DNA from: Liolophura sinensis
Taxonomy: Eukaryota > Mollusca > Polyplacophora > Chitonida > Chitonidae
Length of the DNA stretch: 64,000 bases
Assembly (NCBI RefSeq): GCF_032854445.1
Contig: NC_088305.1
Location: 11,207,717-11,271,716 of the forward strand
Reading direction: 5' to 3'
Positions 12,218 through 24,200 of this stretch are shown here, one piece after another. The translations under genes were made by a program, and so were the position numbers. Within the stretch, counting starts at the first letter, position 1; each line of letters begins with the position of its first letter. Under the pieces are notes generated by a model that was not told where the DNA came from, made no database searches, and was given only the letters and a program-made list of their open reading frames with translations.

Positions 12218-15200
12218 TCATCGCTTAGCAACTTTAATCCACACCTCCTCACTGACATGAGTCACAGGTCCAAAGACAGGCTTTATGTTCTGATCTTCAA
12301 CCAGCTTGAAGCAGAACCTCCCAACTAGCGTTGCCAGGACAACGGCGGTCTCCACGTAAGCAAATCTGTAACCGGGGCAAATCCTCTTCCCCGCCAGACC
12401 AAACGGAGAAAACACATGACCTTGCCGCTTCTTCATGTTTTCTGCGCTGAATCTCTCCGGATCAAATCTGACAGGAAAATTTAGCACCAGTTTTCATTTC
12501 TTATGCCATACTATTTGTAACATTACGGTACTGGCCATAGTCAAATGGTCTGAGCTGTTAACTTTTCAAATGCTATGACAAACAACTTAAGGTGCAGGTT
12601 CAAACCCGGCTTTGGACAGGGAAGTTGTAGATTCTCTCGACCTTAAAGGCAAAGAAAACACTAAAATAAAGTACTTATCAGATGAAACATCATTAATCAC
12701 TGTCCAGAAAAATAGTTTGAGTTACTTTTTTAGGATTTATCTAACCGACTATTCTATTGTGGTTTGTTGGGACCCGGAGGGTATCAGTGACGTCACATCA
12801 ATATTTTTGGCTTGAAATAGTTTGTTTCAAGGCCCATTTGTTAAATGCATTCATAGCTCTAAATGAAGATGCATTCTGAATGATGAAATGCAGCAATTTT
12901 GGTGTGTCATGTGTCAAAAAGCTGAAATGACATCACTGGTCCCAATATGTCAGAAAAGTTTTAAAATGCATTTTACTTTTTACCGTCAAAAAATAATCTA
13001 AAAAAATAAATCCAACTAATTATTATAATAACAATATTTAATAATCTTTCATCTGACGTACTTCATGCTAGTGTGCTCTTGGCCTTTAATATTTATGGGG
13101 GACCTGGGGGACAATAATCCATCAGCAATGCTCACCGGGCACTGTGTGCTGCCTAACATTTGTTGTAGACCATTTGTCTTCCAGCACTATGACGCACAAG
13201 TCTGTATGTCACATGCGTGGAAAGTTTGATCAAAAAGTTGTCAGATGTCGGTGGTTTACCCTGTGCGTCTCTATTTCTTTCACCCCAAAAACTTTTTTTT
13301 TTTCTTTCATGAGTGAAAAAGTCTCCAATATGGTCTTAAACAACAATTAAACCAATTAAGATAATTCTGCACCAGCAAAATGGAGGTATACATGTTACTT
13401 TGTATTTTGAAGAAACTGAACAGAACTCAACAGATTTGAAGCAGTGGGAGCATGCTGCAAGGCACATAAATCAGGGTTCACGCTGCATGGCCTGTTAATC
13501 AGGCGTCATGCTGCAGGGCCAATAAATCAGGTGTCACGCTGCAAGGCTCCCTATTGAAATCTTGAATACAAGCGTCGCGCTGCAAGGCTCCCTATTGAAA
13601 TCTTGAAAGCTGAAAGTAACAACAGTCTTCAAACCATGGCCGAGGTGGTTAGCGTGCAAGTGCGGCACAATGGCCCATGAGCCTCTGAGCCTATGTAGTG
13701 GCTGTGAGTTCAAGTCCAGCTCATGTTGACTTCCTCTCCGGTCATACATGGCAAGGTTTGACAGCAACCTGCGGATGGTTATGGGTTTCCTCCAGGCTCT
13801 GCTCAGTTTCCTCCAACCATAATGCCGTCGTATAAGCGATGTATTCTTGTATACAGCATGAAACAGCAATCAAACCAACAAATAAATCAAACCCTAGTCT
13901 TCTTTACCCTAGTCATCTTTACCTGAGATTCACACTGCATATTGCTAAGATGCTACAGTACTGATACAGGCATTTTAACCTAAATCAAACCTCACCTTGT
14001 AGGGTCTGGCCAGTACTTCTCATCTTGTAACATGACTCCCAGGGCAGTTATTATTGGGGTCTGTAAACAGGCGATACAGAAATGAGTCAAAACTAGATGT
14101 TCATAAAACACATGTTCCCCCTCCCCCACCCCGCCCACCTCCTTTTTTTATTAAAACATTACGTGGAGTGTCCGGAAACACTCAGTTCAGCAGCTCAGAC
14201 AAGACTGCTCAAAGCATAACACTTTAATAAACACAAAGAAAATTGTAACAAATGTATAAATGCTGGTAAAAACGAAGAAAAAAAATATCGAACATTAAGG
14301 CAATGTTCTTAATAAATTGACGACATTATGACAATATCGCTAAGCGAGTGCATTTCTGAATCCTGTGTACAAAAAACATATTAATGCATACTGGTATTCA
14401 TATATACCTGACATGCACCTCGTGTTCTACAGACTGTGGATAAGGGCACAACAGCTGTAACTTTAGGCAAAAAAAAACCAAGGTAAGGTTAACATGTTTC
14501 ATAATTCCTCAACCATTTTGCATGTGAAAGAACAACTTTTAAGTGCAGTTTATGATCATTTTTAATATGATTTTGGAGACAAAACTACATTGGATGCATT
14601 GGCCACGTTCAGGGCTTCTCGTAAAGTATAATTTTATCAGGCTACACAAAACGATGCCCTCAGAATATTCTGAAATAAACACCTTGCAAATATGCGGAAA
14701 GGTTGAAGAATTAAGGTATGGAAAAAAAAAAAGCTGAAAATTGGTGAACCTGCTTGGATTTTGTTTTAAACCACAGCCATTTCTTTTCCCTTGAGTAAGA
14801 GGCTGTCCATTATATTGGACTTTGTTTAATTCTGATGTTGTCCTATTCAAAGTTTCTGTCCAATCTAACTTGAGACAGAAATACACACATCAAAGATCCA
14901 ATCACAACAGGTGCTCACCCTTTTCTGTATGAGGTATCCCCCCAGCTCCACGTCATCATCAAGGAACTTAGCAGCCCAGGAAGCCACAACTGAGCACCTC
15001 AGTGTCTCCTCTTGAACTTGGCGAAGGTATCTGAAAAGGTAAATTGGGTGGTTAAATATCGCACGAGGTAAATTGTAACTAAATGCCTTGTTAAAGACAT
15101 CAATGTTTAATTAATTGCTGGAATTAGGGTGCCCAGCTCTTTGTGCTAGGAACCCTATTGAAGTTGCTCACATTATTCTTCCTAGACATCCACTTCTGTT

Positions 15201-18200
15201 TTATTTTCAATGTTCTCATTACCACATCGAATGCCATTTACAGTCTCATGTTTTCAACTTGTTCTCACTGGAATACGCCATTAAATCCTAATCATTCATT
15301 CATTCTTCCTTGACATCAACGATTATAAAATGAATACCATTTGAGTTTCGATGAAACTTCATCAGCCTACTACCAGCCCGGATAGCACAGTTGGTATAGC
15401 GTCCGCTTCGGGACCGGTAGATCCAGGATCAATCCTTGATCGAGTCACACCTAAGACTTTAAAAAGAGGAAGTTGGAACATCCTCGCTTGGCGTTCAGCA
15501 TGAAGGGGATAGTGCAAGGACTGGCTGACCCATATCAGTATAATCCCTTGGACGGAGCGCCTTACTTACCTTCGGTAAGTTGGGAGCAAAAAATTTGAAC
15601 GTTTTTAGTAGTGCAGGTCATGTGACTTAGCGATTATATTGGATTTTGTTCAAAACCTTTAAAAAACTTCCCCATGAGGAAGTCATATTCAGCGTACACA
15701 GACTGAGGAGGGCACACCCAGTGTACACAGACTGAGAAAAACACACCCAGTGTACACACACTGAGGAAGGCACACCCAGTGCACTCACACTAAGGAAGAC
15801 ATGCAGTGCACTCAGACTGAGGAAGGCACACCCAGTGTACACAGATGAAAGCACACCCAGTGTACATAGACAGAGAAAGGCACACCCAGTGCACTAAGAC
15901 TGAGGAAGGCACATCCAGTGCACTCAGACTGAGGAAGGCACACCCAGTGTACACAGACTGAGGAAGACACATCCAGTGCACTAAGACTAAGGAAGGCATA
16001 TCCAGTGCTCTCAGACTGAGGAAGGTACACCCAGTGTACACGAACTGAGGAAGACACATCCAGTGTACTCAGAATGAAGAAGGCACACCCAGTGCACACA
16101 GACTGAGGAAGACACATCCAGCGCACTCCAACTGAGGAAGGCACACCCAGTGTACACAGACTGAGGAAGTCACACCCAGTGTACACAGACTGAGGAAGAC
16201 AAACCCAGTGTACAAAGACTAAAGAAGACACACCCAGTGTACACAGACTGATGAAGACACACCCAGTGTACACAGACTGATGAAAGCACACCCAGTGTAC
16301 ACACACTGAGGAAAACACACCCAGTGTACACACACTGAGGAAGGCACACCCAGCGCACTCAGACTGAGTAAGGCACACCCAGTGCACTCAGACTGAGGAA
16401 GGCAAACCCAGTGTACACAGACTGAGGAAGGCAAAGCCAGTGTACACACACTGAGGAAGGCACATCCAGTGTACACAGACTGAGGAAGGCAAACCCAGAG
16501 TACACAGACTGAGGAAGACAAACCCAGAGTACACAGACTGAGTAAGGCACATCCAGTGTACACAGACTGAGGAAGGCAAACCCAGAGTACACAGACTGAG
16601 GAAGGCAAACCCAGAGTACACAGACTGAGGAAGGCAAACCCAGAGTACACAGACTGAGGAAGGCACACCCAGCGCACTCAGACTGAGTAAGGCACACCCA
16701 GTGCACTCACACTAAGGAAGACATGCAGTGTACACAGACTGAGGAAGGCACATCCAGTGTACACAGACTGAGGAAGGCAAACCCAGAGTACACAGACTGA
16801 GGAAGGCAAACCCAGTGTACACAGACTGAGAAAGGCACACCCAGTGCACTAAGACTGAGGAAGGCAAACCCAGTGTACACAGACTGAGGAAGGCAAATCC
16901 AGTGTACACAGACTGAGGAAGACACATCCAGCGCACTCCAACTGAGGAAGACACACCCAGTGTACACAGACTGAGGAAGGCACATCCAGTGTACACAGAC
17001 TGAGTAAGGCACATCCAGTGTACACAGACTGAGGAAGACGCATCCAGCGCACTCCAACTGAGGAAGACACACCCAGTGTACACAGACTGAGGAAGGCACA
17101 TTCAGTGTACACAGACTGAGGAAGGCACATTCAGTGTACACAGACTGAGCAGGGTACACCCAGTGTACACAGACTGAGGAAGAAACACCTTGTCAGTTAT
17201 CACGCCCTCTCAGTTATCATACCCTCTCAGTAATCATTCCCTCTCAGTTATCATGCCTTCTCAGTTATCATGTGCTCTCAGTTACAATGCGCTCGGTTAT
17301 CATACCCTCTCAGTTCTCGTGCCCTCTCAGTTATCATGTAGTCTTAGTTACCATACAATCTCAATTATCATGGGCTCTCAGTTATCATGCACTCCAAGTT
17401 ATCATGCATGATCAGTTATCATGCACTCTCAGTAATCGTGCCCTCTCAGTTATCATGCTCTCTCAGTAATCGTCTCCATTACCACACCCTCTCGGTTATC
17501 ACACCCTCTCAGTTACGATGCATTCTCAGTTATTATGCATTCTCAGTTGTCATGTACTCTCAGTTTTCATGCACTCTAAGTCATCATGCTCTCTTAGTTA
17601 TCGGGACCTTCGTGGCTCAGTCGGTTAGTGCGCTAGCGCAGCGTAATGACCCAGGAGCCTCACACCAATGCGGTCGCTGTGAGTTCAAGTCCAGCTCATG
17701 CTGGCTTCCTCTCTGGCCGTAAGTGGGAAGGTCTGCCAGCAACCTGCGGATGGTCGTGGGTTTCCCCCGTGCTCTACCCGGTTTCCTGGCCGCCGTCTTA
17801 TAAGTGAAATATTCTTGAGTACGGCGTAAAAACACCAATCAGATAAATAAATCAATCTTAGTTATCATGCACTCCCAGTAATCATGCCCTCTCAGTTATC
17901 ATGCACAGATGTAGCATACTCACGTCAGATTGTTGATGTTTGTAGGGTTAACATTATCTCCACCCAGCACAGTCTGTATTTCTGTGGCCAGCTTTTCCTG
18001 AGCATCTTGGTCACAGGCCAGGAAGTACAGAGCCCAAGTCAGCACTTTGAGAGAGAACAGGGTTAAACATGCATTACAGTTTTATACTGCAATTCTACAA
18101 AACTTTTCGGCAAGTTAATGCTTACTTTGACGAAAGAAAATTTTAATTACATGGGTGATTTGCACTCAATTTTGCGAAATCAAGTAAAAGGTTAGATCGA

Positions 18201-21200
18201 ATTTAATCCAAAAAGGGTAACCCCCAGCAAGTCTTTATACAGTACACGCAATGTAAGTATCATTAAAACTGGCCCAGTAATAGCTAGAGACAACAACAGG
18301 GAAATAAAAGTGGAACATCCCAATGAAGGGAGATAATTCAAATAAGGGGGGATAACTCAAATAAAGGGGGATAACTCAAATAAAGGGGGATAACTCAAAT
18401 AAACACTGTCTGCATATTCTCACACAATCTCAATCTCCTAAGAGGATAGTACAGAAGTTCTGAAACATCACAGGACACGTGGAATTTGAATTTTCACACT
18501 TTTTATTTCTCTCACAAAACAAGCCAGTAACAAAATTATCCACATGTAACATCTGATTGGCTGAGAGTTCATACAGGTTGACTTGCCCATAAAACACAGA
18601 ATAAAATTAATGCTGCCTTACTTCAATAATAATAATTAAGATCTGGGATTTAAATTTCACACTTTTTCCCACCAAACAAGCCAGTAACCCTGTTACACAC
18701 CTGTAGCATATTAGTGCATACCTACAATGCAGGTAATTTCTGACTGAATGAGAGACTCTACTTACTGTTTCCTGTGGTGTGGAACCCACCAATCATATAG
18801 CTGAGGCCGTCGGCAAAGACACGATCCAGGTTGATGGGCGAGTCCAGGGACATGAGGTAGTCTATGAACAGAACCTTGTCATCCCTTGCCCTCTCCAACT
18901 GCTTATGCTGAATTACCTCCTCAACAATTCTGTATATTGTAGATTTCCCTGTCAACAATTGTCTACATTGTATATCCCTGTCAACAAATCTGTACATTGT
19001 TGATTTCTTTATCAACAATACAGTACCATATAGATTTCCCTGTCAACAATTCAGGACACTGAAGATTTCCCTGTAAACAATTCTGTATATTGAAGATTTC
19101 TCTGTTAACAATTCAGTACATTTTAGTTCCCTGTCAACAATTCTACACATTGTATATTTCTCTTTTAACAAGTTCTCACATTGTAGATTTCCCTGTCAAC
19201 AATTCTACACATTGTATATTTCCCTGTCTACAATTCTGTACATTGAAGATTTCTCTGTCAACAATTCAGTACATTTTAGATCCCTGTCAACAATTCTGTA
19301 CACTGAAGATTTCTCTGTCAACAATTCAGTACATTTTAGATCCCTGTCAACAATTCTGTACACTGAAGATTTCTCTGTCAACAATTCAGTAAATTTTAGA
19401 TCCCTGTCAACAATTCTATATTTCCCTGTTAACAAATCTGTACATTGTGAATTTCCCTGTCAACAATTCCGCACATCGTATATTTCCCTGTCAACAATTC
19501 TGTACAGTGAAGATTTTTCTGTCAACAATTCAGTACACTGTAGATCCTAGTCAACAATTCCACACTTTGTATATTTCCCTGTCAACAAATCTGTACATTA
19601 TTGATTTCCCTGTCAACAATTCTATGCATTGTAGATTTCCTTGTCAATAATTCTGTACACTGTAGATTTCCCTGTCAACAATTCTGTGCATTGTACATTT
19701 CTCTTCTTTACATTGTAAGTTAACCTGTCAAGTATTCTGCACACTCTAAATTTCTCTTTCAAAATACCTCTATACTGTAGATTTCCCTGTCAGCAACTGT
19801 GTTGACCTTATATTTCCTTGTCTACAATCATGTAGAATAATTATAGCGTAGAATTTTCAATAGAAATAATAAAGACTGAAGAAGTTTTTACTGCAGGAAA
19901 TAAAATACTATACAAGTTTCATTATAGAAAAAAATTTCTTTTTTTCACATTCCCACATGGCAAGGAAAGAAACTGTCAAGAAAAATGGGTCAGAGGTTCA
20001 ATAAAAATTCTACAAATACATTAGAAAATATTCATACCTGTATATACTGGAAATAACCTAAACTTCCACCAAAGAGTACATTTTTAGAACCATTATATTT
20101 CAGTAAATATTAATTTTTTCCAGCAAAATAGCATCCTGCATTCCAAACAAACCTTATAACACCTTTAATAAAGATCAGCAGAACTCTCAAAATCCGGCAA
20201 GACGTGCAACCTGGATAAGAATAGACGTCCATGTTAATCCCAGGTGCAACTTAGTTGTGGGAGAAATTTTAGGGAATTTACCATATCTTTGAAATGCTTA
20301 CCTGTCTGAAACCTTTTGTACCTGTCAGTTCCTGGCTCAGGGAAACCACTGTAAGAGACTCCTCTATCACCTCCCAAACCTGTTAGGTAATACGGTGAAA
20401 GGATTGTGAACCAAGGAATGGGATTGTGGACAGAGACATGGGATTGTGGGTCATAAAACAGAAATGTGGACAAAGGAACAGGGGTGTGGACAATGAAACA
20501 GCACTGTAAACAAAGGAACAGAAATCTGGACAAACGAACAGGAATATGAACAATGCAACAGCAACCGTGAACTAAAGAACAGCAATGTGAACAAATGAAC
20601 AACAATGGGGAAAAGGGACAGCATTATATTTAATAAGAAGTATAGGAAATGAGCAGCAGTGTGAACAAAGGATCATGAGGGGAAAAAACATCAATGTAAA
20701 CCAAGGAAGAGGAATATGAACAATAGAACAGCAACTGTGGGCAATAGAACAGACATGTAAATAATGGGACAGCAATGTGAACAACGTAACAGCAAAAGAG
20801 AAGAAAGGAACATCAAATGTGACAAAAGTAACAGTAATCTGAACAAATAAATACAGCTGAGAACACCTAGGAATAGGATAGTGCACAAATGGAATAGATG
20901 CGTAATGTTTATAATGAAAATAAACACAACTGTGAACAAAGGAATACAATTACATAGAAAGGAACAGAAATGTTTCTCCAAAGAACAGAAACTGAACAAC
21001 GGAGCACAAATAGGAACAAAGGTAAATTTTCACAGGCTGCCGCTACAAAATAAATAGTGATGCTTTGATATACACGTACTAGCCTAATGAACAACCAGCA
21101 AGTACATGGTCTTTAAATGAAGACAAATAGCTGTTTGCTTAACAAACATGTATCGTGTTTTTTTTTAATCCCATGCAAACTGTGCAAACCTGACTTGACC

Positions 21201-24200
21201 ATCATCGCAGAAAACAGAACAAAAGTTCAAATTATATCAAGGCAGTTGTAATTTCGATCAAAGAAAAAGAAAGAAAAAAAAAGATCAAACAAACAGCTTG
21301 AAGTGCCGACTTTATCGCTATAGACCTATCTTTATTAACATATGAACCAAGTTTCATTTTCATTTTCAATTGATTGGTGCTTTACGCCGTACTCAAGAAT
21401 ATTTGACTTACACAATGGCGGCCATAAAAATGCTGGGAGAAAACCTAATATAGAGGCCATGATTAAAGTTGTGACAGTACATACCAGGTCATAGCTATTC
21501 TGTAGACGGTTAATGTTTTCACTGTCTTCAAAGCATTCTCCAAAAGCCGTCAGGGCAATGGCTTTGATTGCCAGGTCTATCATGTGCTTCTGAAGTGGAA
21601 TTTGGTCATCAGTGTTACTGGACGCAGCCCACTTCAAGGATACCTCCTCAGCCACCTGGTTGGAGAATCAAGAAACAACGGAAAAAGGGTAAAATCCACA
21701 AACAAGGGAACTCATAGCCACAAATCTTTATAGCAAACAAATAGTTTTTTGAATTGTTTTTAATCATCAATCATTCATTTAATAATATTTTTGATTGGAA
21801 TTTTATGCCGTACTCAAGAATATTTCACTTATACAATGGCAACCAGCATTATGGAGGGAGGAAACCAGACAAAGCCTGGGGTAAACCATGACCACAGGCA
21901 AGTTGCTGGAAGACCTTCCTGCGAATGACCATTAATACATGTAGCAGTGATCCGTCCAGTTTTTATGTTGAATATCTTCTTGCTTAAACGAAGGAAGTTT
22001 TTTTGGAATATTGTTTAATCAAAACTTTTACTTAAATGTTTGGTTGTTTCTCAAGTTCCTTTTAGGATGTGTCCTAATTAAGTGGTAAGCCGTCAAAAGT
22101 GATTGCTGTCAGCACAACTCTGGGGTGGGGGAGAGAGTGCATTCCAGGCAGGAGAGGGAAGTGGGAGGTTAAGCTGGTCACGAGTTCAGAGTAAGTTCAT
22201 CGATGATGTCACTTTCAAAGATGCAACTGTAAGCAAGAAATCACAACAATATGCATGAAATAAAAGGGTTATTATGATACAAACATGCCTTAAATTTTTT
22301 TTTTCATTTTTTTGGCGTAACTTTCTTCATATCCATTAAAACCACAATCTTCGTTTTTAAAGTTCCATTTCATGTATGCTTAACCAGATGGTGTACAATG
22401 AAAGTTGCCCATGCACCTATATTACCTTCTGGAATGAGCTGTAATACTGGCTAATGGCTGCGTGACTGAATGCCTTATCGTGGACACGACGTCGTCTTCT
22501 CCCCTCTTCGTAGTTAGCGAACTGGATACTGTCTGCCGTGATCAGTGGTTCAAGCAACTTAAACAGCTCCGCTGCAGATGACCAACATATAGGGCAACAA
22601 TTTACATTATAATAATTTGGGCAAACATTTTTTTAATAGGGGTCTTAATTTAGGCATGCATTAATCTTTAAGGCACACTTTTACTCATTTGGAGGTCAAT
22701 TAATAGGTTGACCATGTCATTAGGCCTAACTTGTAAGTTAGGTAGAAGACAGGAATATCTTTGGTTCCTACAATTGATTGAAATGAAAAATATCAGGCTT
22801 TTCAAACAGTTAATTTGGGCGCTTCATATTTTGGGCACACCCTCTACCATCATGGAAAGGCGTAATCCAAAGCCCTGACATAGATGAAACATCATTTGGT
22901 CGATCACCACATTAGGGCTTAGGCTGAACAATTGCCAATTTAGCCATGGTTTCATGCAGGCATAATCGTTCATTTTTATTCATTTGATCAATCATATAGT
23001 ACAACACCAATGGGTTATAAAGGGAAACCAGCCACATGTTACACTAGTTTCCTGTTTCATTTCTTTCTTCAATTATTTTTTGCTTTTCTTATGGTGAAAA
23101 AATACATTTGCGGTCTGTCAAAACTGTTACACCCTAAACACTTATGTTATGTGGTTTGTCAAAACTGTTACACCCTAAACACTTATGTTATGTGGTTTGT
23201 CAAAACTGTTACACCCTAAACACTTATGTTATGTGGTTTGTCAAAACTGTTACACTCTAAATAATTATGCGGTCTGTCAAAACTGTTACACAAAAAATAC
23301 TTACGTGGTCTGCCAAAGACTTGGACCAGATTCTTGAAGATGGTGGGTGATGCTACACTGACGACGTGCTGCTTGCCCCACCAGAATCCAGCGATTGGTC
23401 CATATTGTTTGTGTAACACCATCAGAAACTGGTGCAAACTGCCCGCAGTGGCAACGTCCACCAAATTGCCCTGACTGCAAATATAGATGTGTATATAACG
23501 ATGCAGGCTATGTGTTTAGATTGCCAGTATTAAGTTGCACTCTTGTAGGCACCAATAAATGTAGTAAATATGGCAACGTTGTTGCTCCAAAAAATTAAAA
23601 GTAAAATTTATGAAACTGTAATTTTTTATATCAAGTTTTCATGACTGAAGTCTTGGCGATGATAAACAGAAACAGCCCTCTGACGAGCAACACATATAAA
23701 TGGTATTTTGAACGCAAATCATCGCAAGAAATACAGCTATTACATGCGCCTTGATCAAGCAAGTCAAATCTGACCACCAAATTAAAAGAAAAGACAACAA
23801 ATAGTCATTAGGAAGAGCGGTGGGAAGACCAAAATGGCCGCGGCCATTTTTCTTCTGACGTAGCTTGGTAGATGTAAACCTATAAATCAGCTTTTACATA
23901 GGAAAGTTTATACGATTCCACAGAATGTGCCAATATAGAACAACCAGAAATATGGCGTTGCGTCACACATGTACAAATGGTTGAAAAGCAAAAACATTGT
24001 TCAGGTGAGGTATGCAGAAATAGACATGCTCTTGGGTTGTTACAGATCAAATAACTCACGCCTGACTTGATAAAACTCATAACACGATGATACTTTTTAT
24101 TGCCTGAATGGGTGCAATTTTGATTACTTATTTTGAACAGCTATATCTCAGTTGTGCAACATCAAAAAAATAAAAAGTTGTTCTTTTTAACCTTCCTGTG

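Noticed and set aside
12612..12815. 67-codon ORF kept in both copies
   Set aside because: The copies are too similar overall for conservation to mean anything, and it sits between SINE-like fragments in intron 10.
15690..17182. 29-bp repeats with CRISPR-like unit length
   Set aside because: Units are directly adjacent without unique spacers, are degenerate, and lie in an intron of a eukaryotic gene.
20234..21094. Hydrophobic minus-strand ORFs that look like membrane proteins
   Set aside because: Produced by the GAACAAAGGAACAGCAATGT repeat; the only real coding sequence there is exon 6.
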